Below are positions 1-9,900 of a stretch of DNA of 32,691 bases, piece after piece. The stretch lies in contig MHKD01000003.1 in NCBI GenBank assembly GCA_001818775.1, forward strand, positions 1 to 32,691, written 5' to 3'. The stretch comes from Candidatus Kerfeldbacteria bacterium RIFCSPHIGHO2_12_FULL_48_17 (lineage in GTDB: Bacteria > Patescibacteriota > Patescibacteriia > HO2-48-17). Numbering within the stretch: the first letter of the stretch is position 1; each line of letters opens with the position of its first letter. The translations under genes were made by a program, and so were the position numbers. The notes beneath the pieces were generated by a model. It was not told the DNA's origin and made no database searches. It saw nothing but the letters and a program-made list of their open reading frames with translations.

Positions 1-84
1 ATTTTAGCACAAAAATGACTGTTTGAGGAGTGGATAAACCACTCGTTGTAAAGGACAAAGATACCCTATTTATTCTTTATTGTT

Positions 85-282
85 CTACAGCCTCATACTG
101 ACTTTTTTAGGATTTTCAAAAAATTTAAAATCATCGGGTGAGTCAGGTTTTCGAGACGCATGAACAACATTCTCAACGCGTCCAGGATCACCCGTAATCA
201 AACAGTACGGTGCGAGTTCGCCGGCTCGATTGCCAATGTGAAAAGTTCGGCCATCATCAGTAATGGCTTGATCTGCTTTCAT
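85..282 (-). pseudogene. Truncated nucleoside phosphorylase (PNP/UDP-like) N-terminal fragment, 65 aa
   Basis: Motif APYCLITGDPGRVENV matches the N-terminal GDPxRV motif of the nucleoside phosphorylase family. A TAG stop occurs after about 65 aa, whereas full-length members are about 240-280 aa. An SD-like AGGAGG lies upstream of the ATG. Confidence 0.5.
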
Positions 283-322
283 CTGAATTTCCTCCTAGCC
301 TTTGGGTTTATAATCGAAAAAA

Positions 323-826
323 TCAAGCTCTAAAAGAAAGTTTGATATACGATTCTGCAAGCCCGATATTTTCAGGGCAATACACACTCCCTTTTAAAAC
401 ATCACGAAAAAACTCGAGCGACTTAACATCATGCCCCAGCAAGATGACAGGTTTCCCTTCTTTAATAGCAAAAGCCACCTCACTCGCCGTTCCTGGACAC
501 ATGCCAATCGCAATCATGACATCACACGTCTGCGCTATGATAGTGTTTCGGGCCTCCGCAAGGTTGGTTTGAATACATATAGTGAGGTATCCTGAGGGTT
601 GATGTGTTTCGGAAGGTAACCGATAGGGTAATATACCAATAATCTCACCCTTACAATCATGCGCGCCATGAGAAGAACTTTGCATAACCCCATGTCGCAC
701 ACCACCATTAACGAGAACCCAATTATTTTCAGCTATCATAAATCCTATATCATAGGCAAGCTTGCACTGCTCCTCAGTTGCAGTCCGCCCTGGCCCAACC
801 ACAGCAACAATTTTTTTCCTTTCCAT
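323..826 (-). CDS. TIGR00725 / LOG-like Rossmann (SLOG) family protein
   Basis: 167 aa; VVGPGR..., NGGVRHGVMQSSSHGAHDCKGEIIGILP and PGTASEVAFAIKEGKPVILLG are typical of TIGR00725/putative lysine decarboxylase-like proteins. AGGAGG SD upstream. Confidence 0.75.
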   Translation of the reverse strand: MERKKIVAVVGPGRTATEEQCKLAYDIGFMIAENNWVLVNGGVRHGVMQSSSHGAHDCKGEIIGILPYRLPSETHQPSGYLTICIQTNLAEARNTIIAQTCDVMIAIGMCPGTASEVAFAIKEGKPVILLGHDVKSLEFFRDVLKGSVYCPENIGLAESYIKLSFRA

Positions 827-1064
827 ACCTTGGCCCTCCTTTGGCCATATATTTTCAATGAGCAGGCGCCATCAGGCCGCCTTTCTGACACCACGAACAA
901 CACAATCTGTACGACACTTTTACCATATCCACCCACCAATATCAAATTCCCGACCAAACCGGCCACCAACAACTACGACACGCCGTAGTGCACCTCATTT
1001 CAACAAAACCGCCAAACTTGGTATACTGTAAGTAATAAGCTTATTCGTTAACAAAAAGAAAAAT

Positions 1065-1412
1065 ATGGAATACTTTCTCGGACCCCTTAAGAAGTACGCC
1101 GTGTTCGGCGGCCGTGCCAGCCGCAAGGAATACTGGATGTTCGTCCTGATGAATATTATTGCGTATGTCATTCTCATGGTCATTGATAATATTATAAGTG
1201 ATGGCTTTGGGATTCTTTCTTGGATCTATTCCCTGGCTGTCCTTGTGCCGAGTCTCGCCGTAGCCGTACGAAGGCTTCATGACACCAACCGCAGTGGTGG
1301 CTGGATCTTCATCAGCCTTGTGCCGATTGTCGGTCCGATCGTTTTGATCGTCTTCCTGGCGCAAGCCGGTCAAGTCGACAAAAATCAGTTCGGCCCCAAA
1401 CCGCTCCAATAA
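1065..1412 (+). CDS. DUF805 family membrane protein
   Basis: 115 aa; GRASRKEYWMFVLMN...VRRLHDTNRSGGW is the DUF805 signature; several hydrophobic segments. Confidence 0.85.
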   Translation: MEYFLGPLKKYAVFGGRASRKEYWMFVLMNIIAYVILMVIDNIISDGFGILSWIYSLAVLVPSLAVAVRRLHDTNRSGGWIFISLVPIVGPIVLIVFLAQAGQVDKNQFGPKPLQ

Positions 1413-1427
1413 CAAAATTGCAAAAAA

Positions 1428-1458
1428 AGTCGCTCGGTATTGCCAGGGCGGCTTTTTC
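1428..1458 (+). terminator. Intrinsic terminator after DUF805 gene
   Basis: AGTCGCTC/GGGCGGCT stem (two G-U pairs) followed by TTTTT. Confidence 0.65.
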
Positions 1459-1461
1459 CTT

Positions 1462-1623
1462 AGAGCCTGTCTAATATCTCTCTTTCGTAGCGAAAAATTA
1501 AAATTTCGAGCGAAAGAAATAAAGATTGAGGAGGAATAGTGACTACTATGCTGACGAAATCTGAATTTCTTGCAGCCGAAATTTCCATTTTGCAGCCGAA
1601 TATGGAGATTTTAGACAGGCTCT
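1462..1623. mobile_element. MITE-like element with about 19-bp terminal inverted repeats
   Basis: Left AGAGCCTGTCTAATATCTC (1462-1480) and right GAGATTTTAGACAGGCTCT (1605-1623) are inverted repeats with one mismatch. No ORF inside; internal inverted repeat TCTTTCG/CGAAAGA. Confidence 0.65.
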
Positions 1624-1637
1624 GATACAGTAAAATC

Positions 1638-2117
1638 ATGACATCACATCAATCATCCCAACCACGCAAAGGCGTTGATTACACCGGTATCACCGTAGTG
1701 TATTTGTGTCACGACGGTCAGGGAAATTTTTTGCTCAGCAAACGGTCGGCCAAATGCCGCGACGAACAGGGCACCTGGGATCCAGGCGGTGGTGGTCTGG
1801 AATTACATGACACCATAGTAAACACCCTGAGAAAAGAAATCAGGGAAGAATATGGCACACCGGTTTTGGAATATGAATTCCTGGGTTACCGTGATGTACA
1901 TCGTCAACTCGCGGATGGAACCAAAACCCACTGGCTGGCCATGGATTTTGCCGCACTCGTCGATCGCGCGCAGGTCAAAAACGGCGAACCGCACAAGTTC
2001 GACGCGGTGGAATGGTTTACCTGGGAGACACTGCCCACGCCGATGCATTCGCAGTGGCCGGAATTTATAAAACGCTTCGGCAAACGGTTAAAAAAAATTG
2101 TCAGCAACGAAAAATAA
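1638..2117 (+). CDS. NUDIX hydrolase (degenerate Nudix box)
   Basis: 159 aa; GGLELHDTIVNTLRKEIREEYG fits Gx5Ex7REUxEExGU with D for the first E and K for R. Confidence 0.8.
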   Translation: MTSHQSSQPRKGVDYTGITVVYLCHDGQGNFLLSKRSAKCRDEQGTWDPGGGGLELHDTIVNTLRKEIREEYGTPVLEYEFLGYRDVHRQLADGTKTHWLAMDFAALVDRAQVKNGEPHKFDAVEWFTWETLPTPMHSQWPEFIKRFGKRLKKIVSNEK

Positions 2118-2126
2118 TATACTACT

Positions 2127-2570
2127 ATGCCCGCCATCCCCAAAGCATATTACCGAACCAGTATCAAAGCCCTGGTCCTCGACAAGAATAAAAAATTTCT
2201 CCTTTGCCTGGAAGATAATGGCAAATGGGAACTGCCCGGCGGTGGTCTTGATTTTGGGGAAAAACCCCATGACGGACTGCGCAGGGAAATAAAAGAGGAA
2301 ATGGGAATTGAAGTCACCGACATCGCTGAAAGACCGGCCTATTTTGTCACCGCAAAAATATCAGAAAAATATGGTTGGAAAGCCAACGTCATCTATGAAA
2401 CTCAACTCAAAAATCTGAAATTCACGCCCTCGGACGAATGCCTGGAAATCCGATTTTTCAGCGCCGAAGAAGCTGCCAAAGAAAATTTGTACCCTATCGT
2501 CAAAGAATTCATCAAAGTCTACAAACCGGAAAATCGTCAAAAACTGCGCGCGCGCCGCCCCAAACATTGA
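2127..2570 (+). CDS. NUDIX hydrolase
   Basis: 147 aa; canonical Nudix box GGLDFGEKPHDGLRREIKEEMGI. Confidence 0.9.
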   Translation: MPAIPKAYYRTSIKALVLDKNKKFLLCLEDNGKWELPGGGLDFGEKPHDGLRREIKEEMGIEVTDIAERPAYFVTAKISEKYGWKANVIYETQLKNLKFTPSDECLEIRFFSAEEAAKENLYPIVKEFIKVYKPENRQKLRARRPKH

Positions 2571-2621
2571 CAAAAAACTCAAAATAAGGCAGAATAAATT
2601 ACTTTATCAACGGCGGCCCCA

Positions 2622-2724
2622 GGTACAGCTTTATGTACCGGCCGCGACTCGAAACCTGAATTGCGTCATAGGACCTGCCCGGCAGGCCCCAGCCAGTGAC
2701 CCACCTCAAGGACCTCGGGTCACT
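2622..2724 (+). promoter_or_regulatory. Structured leader upstream of DEAD-box helicase
   Basis: Three local hairpins: GGTAC/GTACC (2622-2639), CCTGCC/GGCAGG (2674-2686), and a perfect 8-bp AGTGACCC/GGGTCACT (2695-2702/2717-2724) ending 14 nt before the ATG at 2738. Confidence 0.45.
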
Positions 2725-2737
2725 TTATATTTTCCCT

Positions 2738-4066
2738 ATGAATACGCATAACAGACCCCGCCCGCAGCCTCAACCGGTCACGATCGGCCAATTTCAGGAT
2801 CTGGGCATCGCGCCCAAACTCCTCAGCATCATCGCCAACAAAGGCTTCGCCACCCCCACCGCCATTCAGCACCAGGTGATTCCCACGGCCCTCGAAGGCA
2901 AAGACGTCGTCGGCATTGCCCAAACCGGCACCGGCAAAACCCTGGCTTTTGGTATCCCCATGATCCAGCGCCTGGCCACCCACAAAGGTCAGGGACTGAT
3001 TATCGTTCCCACCCGTGAACTCGCCCTCCAAGTCGCGGAAGCCCTACAAAATATCGGCACACCCATCGGCCTGCGCAGCGTGGTCCTGATTGGCGGCGCC
3101 CCCATCGATCCGCAATCGCGAAAACTCCGTAATAACCCACATATCATTGTCGCCACACCGGGCCGACTCATGGATCACATGAAGCAGGGCAATTATTCTT
3201 TGTCACGCGTCAGCATTCTGGTACTCGACGAAGCTGATCGCATGTTTGATATTGGTTTTCAAAAAGAAATTATCCGCATTTTGACACAGGCGCCGCGCGA
3301 TCGCCAAACGATGCTGTTTTCCGCGACTATGCCGGAAGCCATCGCTAAGTTGGCCGCCAAACACATGCAGATGCCGTTCCGTATTGAAGTCGCGCCCCAA
3401 GGTACGGCCGCAAAAAACGTCGAGCAGGAAGTTTTCATCATCAATAAACCGGCCAAGTTGCAACTGTTGGAAAAACTGCTCGGCGACATTCACGGATCCA
3501 TCCTGATTTTTTCCCGCACCAAACATGGCGCCAAAAAAATCACGCGCGCCATTGCCACTATGGGCCACACGGCCGCCGAAATTCATTCCAACCGTTCACT
3601 GAGTCAACGCCGCGCCGCGCTCGAAGGTTTCAAAATGGGAAAATATCGCGTTCTGGTTGCAACGGACATCGCTGCCCGCGGTATTGATGTGGAAAATATT
3701 TCAGCTGTCATTAACTTCGATCTCCCCGACAACGCCGAAGATTATGTCCACCGCATTGGTCGTACCGGCCGGGCCGGACGCAATGGCCGAGCCATTTCTT
3801 TTGCCACACCGCAGGAAAGGGCCGACATTCGCCAGATTCAAAGACTGATTCGCAAAACTTTACCCGTGGTTGCTGTACCCGAGCTGCCGGAAGCCCGACC
3901 GGAAATCGTGATTGAACGACAAGGTGGCTGGCGCGGTGGAAACCGCAATCGCGGCGGGGGCGGAGGTGGACATGGCGGACCCAACAGCCGCAACCGCGGC
4001 GGTAACCGGGGTTTTGGCGGCAATCGCCACAGCCGACCTTCCCGCAACAACAAAAAATTTCGCTAA
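2738..4066 (+). CDS. DEAD-box ATP-dependent RNA helicase, RhlE-like, with Gly/Arg/Asn-rich C-terminal tail
   Basis: AQTGTGKT, VLDEADRMF, SAT, HRIGRTGRAG; tail GGWRGGNRNRGGGGGGHGG.... The ATG at 2738 is preferred over the upstream GTG at 2696, which lies in the leader hairpin. Confidence 0.93.
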   Translation: MNTHNRPRPQPQPVTIGQFQDLGIAPKLLSIIANKGFATPTAIQHQVIPTALEGKDVVGIAQTGTGKTLAFGIPMIQRLATHKGQGLIIVPTRELALQVAEALQNIGTPIGLRSVVLIGGAPIDPQSRKLRNNPHIIVATPGRLMDHMKQGNYSLSRVSILVLDEADRMFDIGFQKEIIRILTQAPRDRQTMLFSATMPEAIAKLAAKHMQMPFRIEVAPQGTAAKNVEQEVFIINKPAKLQLLEKLLGDIHGSILIFSRTKHGAKKITRAIATMGHTAAEIHSNRSLSQRRAALEGFKMGKYRVLVATDIAARGIDVENISAVINFDLPDNAEDYVHRIGRTGRAGRNGRAISFATPQERADIRQIQRLIRKTLPVVAVPELPEARPEIVIERQGGWRGGNRNRGGGGGGHGGPNSRNRGGNRGFGGNRHSRPSRNNKKFR

Positions 4067-4145
4067 ACGAAAAACCTGGATTGAAAATTCATAGGGTTCT
4101 GTCATAATAGCTATATAAAAATAGCCTTTAATTTTAGCTACAAAT

Positions 4146-5207
4146 ATGAAAAAAATCCTCTTTGGACTCATCGGCGGCACACTTCTCCTCGCCGGCTGCG
4201 CGCAAACCACAACCTCAGAAACGAACAGTAACACGACCACAACCAACACGGTCAGCATCGCTGAAACACCGGAAAATGCCATCGATCAGGTACAATTCCA
4301 ACTCGTTGCCCCAAGCCATGACGACATGAGTGGTGACCTCAGTCGCTATCTCATCCCCGTTGAAAAAAACCTGGAAACTCCCGTCTACACCACCGAAGAT
4401 GAAATCAAGCAGGCCCTCACGGCACTATTTGCCGTCAAAACATTCACCTATGGTGAATCCGGTTTGGAAAACAGCGTCTATGCTTCGACACTGGCCGCCG
4501 CCACCGTCACTACCGCCAGCGGCAAAACAACTGTGGCACTCGAAGGCCAGGTCATTGGCACCGGCGCTGTCGCTGACGCTTTCCTGAAACTGCAAATCAC
4601 TGAGACGATCGAACAGTACGTCAGTGACTACACCATAACCCTCAACGGTTCGGAAAAAGACTGGAGCTGCGCACTTGATGCCAAGGGAGACTGCGCCACC
4701 GGTGAAAGCACCGGCGCCAACACCGACATAGATAGAACGGCCAATTGGAAAACGTATGATAACGCAAAATATGCGTACGCGTTAAAGTATCCGGCTGACT
4801 GGTATGAACTGGCAAATCTTGAAGACACTGATCAAAATCAATATTTCTCCAACAAACAAGGCATAGGTGCGCCGCTGGAAATGGGCACTGATGGTATCTG
4901 GCTCAGCGTAGAAACGGACGACAATACGACAAACGTGAGTCTGAGTGACTGGGCAAAAACCCACGCCGAATCACAAGCACAAATTTCAGACGTCAAAAAT
5001 ACCAGAGTGGATGGTCTTGATGCCATCGGGCAAGTCGAAGATTTCACTGAAGCAAAAGATACCGAAGGTGGTTATGTTCTGGCGACTTATGTCATGAAAG
5101 GTACAAAAGTCTATACGATTAAAATACTTGCCAACACTCCGGAAACGGCAAACCAGCATGAGAAAGAATATGACCTTGTTGTGCAAAATTTTAACATCGC
5201 TCAATAA
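4146..5207 (+). CDS. Putative lipoprotein; N-terminal GerMN-like region and C-terminal PsbP-like region
   Basis: MKKILFGLIGGTLLLAGCAQ lipobox (LAGC); Thr/Asn-rich linker; YAYALKYPADWYE resembles PsbP-like domains. Domain names inferred by eye. Confidence 0.65.
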   Translation: MKKILFGLIGGTLLLAGCAQTTTSETNSNTTTTNTVSIAETPENAIDQVQFQLVAPSHDDMSGDLSRYLIPVEKNLETPVYTTEDEIKQALTALFAVKTFTYGESGLENSVYASTLAAATVTTASGKTTVALEGQVIGTGAVADAFLKLQITETIEQYVSDYTITLNGSEKDWSCALDAKGDCATGESTGANTDIDRTANWKTYDNAKYAYALKYPADWYELANLEDTDQNQYFSNKQGIGAPLEMGTDGIWLSVETDDNTTNVSLSDWAKTHAESQAQISDVKNTRVDGLDAIGQVEDFTEAKDTEGGYVLATYVMKGTKVYTIKILANTPETANQHEKEYDLVVQNFNIAQ

Positions 5208-5257
5208 AAAAAACACACAACCGAGCATAATCTCGTCACGGTTGAAACATAATACCT

Positions 5258-6421
5258 ATGAGCATCCTGAAATTAAGCTACCGCTTTCTGAGGGCGATCG
5301 TCATAGGTATTTTTATTTTCGGAGCCGGCGCCACCGCAATCGTTATTATCACCGGCCACAGCGATCTCCTTGCGCCGCTGTTATGGCCGCTCAACCAACA
5401 GGAAGAAACCACACTCGATGTCAGCGCCCTTCCCACTCACACGGCCGCCCCCATCGATCAATTCCCGCAACAACTCGATAATCTCGTTATTGTGGCTCAC
5501 TATGACGATGAGTGTATAGCCGTATGCAACTTCCTCCGCGCCGAACACCAGGGAGGCAAAACCATCGGCGTCGTTGTCGTGACATTTTCACAGGGCCAGG
5601 AAGCGACACAAAAAAACTGGTACGGCATAAAACGTCGCTTCAACCGATATCAGTGGCGCTTTATCAACTTCCTTCACCTCAAACCGGCCGACCGAACAGA
5701 CTATGGACTGACTCGGGAAGCCGAAACCGACCGTGTCCTCGACGCACTCAATATTCCTAAAAAAGCCAGACACTATATGCGCTATCCTGATCTAGGAACA
5801 GAAAAACTCCTCGAAAACCCGCAAAACTTTATCGCCGGAGATTATAATGACCCCCTTGCGCAAAGGGTGGAAAAGTACCGCGGCGAAGATCTCAAACAGG
5901 AACTCGCCAGCATCATCAAACACTCCCATCCCAAACGCATACTGACCCACCTGGAAATTGACAGCCATTCCGACCACCGCGCCGTAGGCAAACTCGTCAG
6001 TGAAATTCTGATTGAAAACGCCACCACAGCCGGCACCGCAGATACAACCGCCGAAACCACTGCAACCACCCCGGAAGAATGGCAATTTCTCATACACTGG
6101 AGTCATAAAGACGCGCCCTGGGTTCCGGAAAAATACCCAACAGAAAGCGCGTGGCTCACAACAGAACCCACTGATTTTTTCAATATCCCGGATGGAAGCG
6201 CCGATGGGTTTGATCCAACACCCATAAATGTTCCCACCATCGCACAACCCCAAAAACTAAAAACAGCCCTGCTCAGCCTCTACACAACCCAAACAAAATT
6301 TGAACCGGAAGTCCTGTCACTATTCACCAAAAAGAACGAGCTTTTCTGGGATATAAAAAACAAAAAAATATACAATTATGTCTATGGCGGCGAATCAAAA
6401 CCGAAAAAAATGGCTAATTAA
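5258..6421 (+). CDS. Membrane-anchored PIG-L (LmbE) family deacetylase
   Basis: N-terminal hydrophobic segment, then VIVAHYDDECIAVCNFLRA (AHPDDE-like) and HLEIDSHSDHRAVGK (HxDH-like zinc motif). Confidence 0.82.
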   Translation: MSILKLSYRFLRAIVIGIFIFGAGATAIVIITGHSDLLAPLLWPLNQQEETTLDVSALPTHTAAPIDQFPQQLDNLVIVAHYDDECIAVCNFLRAEHQGGKTIGVVVVTFSQGQEATQKNWYGIKRRFNRYQWRFINFLHLKPADRTDYGLTREAETDRVLDALNIPKKARHYMRYPDLGTEKLLENPQNFIAGDYNDPLAQRVEKYRGEDLKQELASIIKHSHPKRILTHLEIDSHSDHRAVGKLVSEILIENATTAGTADTTAETTATTPEEWQFLIHWSHKDAPWVPEKYPTESAWLTTEPTDFFNIPDGSADGFDPTPINVPTIAQPQKLKTALLSLYTTQTKFEPEVLSLFTKKNELFWDIKNKKIYNYVYGGESKPKKMAN

Positions 6422-6471
6422 AGGCAAAAAAATAACCAACCTTTTCACAACTCACCGGCGATCCAAAATAC

Positions 6472-6500
6472 TTGGCAAATCAGTAAAAGTATGCTATAGT
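6472..6500 (+). promoter_or_regulatory. Sigma70-type promoter for RRM gene
   Basis: TTGGCA (6472-6477), 17-nt spacer, TATAGT (6495-6500), with an extended -10 TG. Implies a 5'UTR of about 105 nt. Confidence 0.6.
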
Positions 6501-6611
6501 AATGCCGAGAACTCCCGTTTTTATGTCGGTACGAAACTGTGCGTGGTTTGTTTCCTTGACATAGTAAACTAAGGTTCGAGCAATTTAGCAATTTTTACGT
6601 CTATAAGATCT

Positions 6612-6875
6612 ATGTCAAAGAAACTTTTCGTCGGAAACCTTGATTGGAACGCCACTGAAGACGACCTCCGCACTCTCTTCGCACCAATCGGTGAAATCGA
6701 AGAAGCAGTCATCATCAAGGACAGAATGTCCGGCCGCTCAAAAGGCTTCGCCTTCGTCACCTATGTGAACGATGCCGATGGCGACACCGCCATTCAGCAA
6801 TTGAATGGTCAGGAAATGAATCAAAGAAAAATCGTAGTCAACGAAGCTCGCCCTCAAAAGCGCGACCGCTTCTAA
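6612..6875 (+). CDS. RRM-domain RNA-binding protein
   Basis: 87 aa; KLFVGNLDWNATEDDL (RNP2) and KGFAFVTYVN (RNP1). Confidence 0.92.
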   Translation: MSKKLFVGNLDWNATEDDLRTLFAPIGEIEEAVIIKDRMSGRSKGFAFVTYVNDADGDTAIQQLNGQEMNQRKIVVNEARPQKRDRF

Positions 6876-6884
6876 CAACAATAA

Positions 6885-6912
6885 ACGGGGTTACGCACGA
6901 CCCTGTTTTTGT
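6885..6912 (+). terminator. Intrinsic terminator after RRM gene
   Basis: ACGGGGT-TACGCACG-ACCCTGT followed by TTTTT. Confidence 0.7.
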
Positions 6913-6987
6913 TTTGAGTAAAATTAGGGTATGATAAAGTATTCACAAATTTTGGAGGCATAAAGTTTACCATTAAAACGCAAACAT

Positions 6988-9900
6988 ATGCGCTCACCCA
7001 TCAACCCCCAGGCCGCCGGCCTTAATAAGGCCATAACAGCGGCTCATCCTGCGGCCCTGCATTTCCTCTCGGACAGGGGCAAAAGAATATTTTTCCCAAA
7101 AGAAGGCATTGTCGCCCAAACCGCCGAAGCCAGGGGAAAGAGCATCAACGCCACCATTGGCACGGCTGCTCATGACAACGACGCGCCCATGGGACTCAAA
7201 AGCCTGTTGGAAAATATTAACATCAATCCAAAAAACATTTTGCCGTATGCTCCAAGTCAGGGTTTACTTGAGCTCCGTACGGCATGGAAAAAATCCATCT
7301 ACGAAAAAAACCCCTCGCTGCAAACTCTGATCAGTACGCCACTCGTCACTTGCGGTCTCACCCATGCACTCAGTATGGTGGGTTATATATTTTGCGATGA
7401 AGGCGACACGATTGTTTCGCCCGATCTGTTCTGGGGAAACTATAAACTCATCTTCAATGAAGCTTATGGCACACACATCGAAACATTTCCCATGTTCACG
7501 GCCGAAGGAACACGTTTCAACACCACCGCCTTGGTCGCCAAACTCAACACCGACCCCGACGGGAAAAAAATCGTCCTCCTGAATTTCCCCAACAATCCCA
7601 CCGGCTACACGCCAACAAGCGCCGAAGCAAAAAAAATCGTACGTACCTGCACTGAAGCCGCCCAAACCGGACAAAAAATCGTCGCAATCATTGACGACGC
7701 CTACTTTGGCCTGGTGTACGAAGACGGCATCTTCAAAGAATCGCTGTTCGCGCTGCTCGCCGCCGCCCACGAAAATATTCTGGCGATCAAAATAGACGGC
7801 GCATCCAAAGAAGATTACGCGTGGGGTCTGCGCGTGGGCATGATCACGTACGGCATAAAAAATGGCAATGACGCCCTCTACCAAGCACTCGAAGCGAAAA
7901 CCACCGGCGCTATCCGCGGCACTATTTCCAATGTCTCACACCTATCACAATCGCTGCTGCTTACAGCCTTCGCCAACCCGGCATACAGCGCGGAAAAACG
8001 CGCCAACTTCGACATCCTCAAACAACGTTTCGCCACCACAAAACGCATTCTCAGCAATACACTCTATCAGGAAATGTTCACTCCACTGCCGTACAACTCC
8101 GGTTACTTCATGTGCGTTCGCCTCAAAAACGGTCTACAGGCCGAGCCAGTGCGCCAACTCCTCCTCAAAAAATACGACACCGGCGTGATTGCCCTCGGCA
8201 ACATGATCCGTATCGCCTTTGCCGCCGTGCCCAACCAAAAAATTCCGGTGCTGTTTGACGCCATCTACCTGGCATGTGTTGAGCTGACTGTCGAAAAACC
8301 GGCGCTCAACCCTACGGCGCCGGCCGCACCCGAACCAACCCAAAACCTCTGGCCAGCGCAAGACTTCACCTTTAACCACAAAACCATGAACACAAAATCT
8401 GTTCACAGCAAAAAACCAACGCTCGAAAAGCACGCGCTCGAAGCCTACGGCCTCACCAACATTCAAAACATCCATTACAACCTGTCCTTCGACGAACTGC
8501 GCGCCCACGAAACCGCACCCGACCTGGAGGGTTTGGAAAAAACATACGAAACCGACACGGGCGCGCTGAATGTCGACACCGGTATTTACACCGGCCGCTC
8601 ACCCGAAGACAAATACATCGTCAAAGAACCCGCCACCGCCAACGACGTCTGGTGGAAAGCACCCGGCAACAAATCCGACAACAGACCCATCACCCCGGCC
8701 ATCTGGGAACACCTCAAAAAGATCGCGCTCCGGCAGCTCTCCGGCAAAGATCTCTACGTTGTTGATGGTTACTGCGGCGCCAACCCCGACACCCGCCTCA
8801 AAGTTCGCTTTATCATGGAAGTCGCCTGGCAGGCACATTTTGTCACCAATATGTTTATTCGCCCCACGCCTGATGAGCTGCGCGACTTTACGCCGGATTT
8901 TGTCAGCTTTAATGCGGCACGGGCGACTAATCCACAGTGGCGCGAACAAGGCCTGCACAGCGATATATTTGTCGCCTTCCACCTCAGCGAAAAAATGTCG
9001 CTCATTGGCGGCACCTGGTACGGCGGCGAAATGAAAAAGGGCATGTTCTCAGTCATGAACTTTTACCTGCCATTAAAAGGTATTGCTTCCATGCACTCTT
9101 CGGCCAATATGGACGCCCACGGCAACACCGCGCTGTTTTTTGGCCTCTCCGGCACCGGCAAAACAACCTTGTCGGCCGACGGCAAACGCCGACTGATCGG
9201 TGACGACGAACACGGCTGGGACGACAACGGCATTTTTAACTATGAAGGCGGCTGCTACGCCAAAATGATTCATCTGCGCAAAGGAAAAGAACCGGATATT
9301 TACAGCGCCATTAAAAAAGATGCTCTCCTGGAAAATGTTGTGATTGATCCGCACACCAAAGCGATTGATTTTGACAGCGCCGGTAAAACCGAAAACACCC
9401 GCGCCGCGTTTCCAATTTACCACATCAAGAATGCGGTGCAACCACTGTCCAAAGGCCCAAGTCCAAAAAAAGTTATTCTCCTCACAGCCGATGCCTTTGG
9501 CGTACTGCCGCCGGTGGCCAAACTCAGCTTTGAGCAGGCGCAGTATCATTACCTGAGCGGCTTCACCGCCAAACTGGCCGGCACCGAACGCGGTGTCACC
9601 GAGCCCAAACCCGCTTTCTCCGCCGCTTTTGGCGCTGCTTTTCTGACGTTGCATCCCATGCGCTATGCTCAGGCTCTCGCCAAGCACATGCGCCGCAATG
9701 ATTCCGAAGCCTACCTGGTGAACACCGGCTGGATCGGCGGGCCGTATGGCGTAGGTGAACGCATTGATATTCTGGTGAGCCGAAAAATTATTGATGCGAT
9801 TTTGGAAGATACGTTGGACGCCGGTGGATATGACACGTTGCCGATTTTCAATTTGGCGATTCCCCGGGCGGTAGCGGGGGTGGATAGGGCGCTGCTTGAT

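Noticed and set aside
28-44. GAGTGG-ATAAA-CCACTC hairpin as a terminator for the phosphorylase fragment
   Set aside because: No adjacent T tract on either strand and the region is at the window edge; unsupported as a terminator.
1041-1415. 124-aa minus ORF opposite DUF805
   Set aside because: The plus frame matches DUF805; the minus ORF has no recognisable motif.
3860-4282. 140-aa minus ORF opposite helicase tail and lipoprotein start
   Set aside because: Shadow ORF from the Gly-rich low-complexity sequence.
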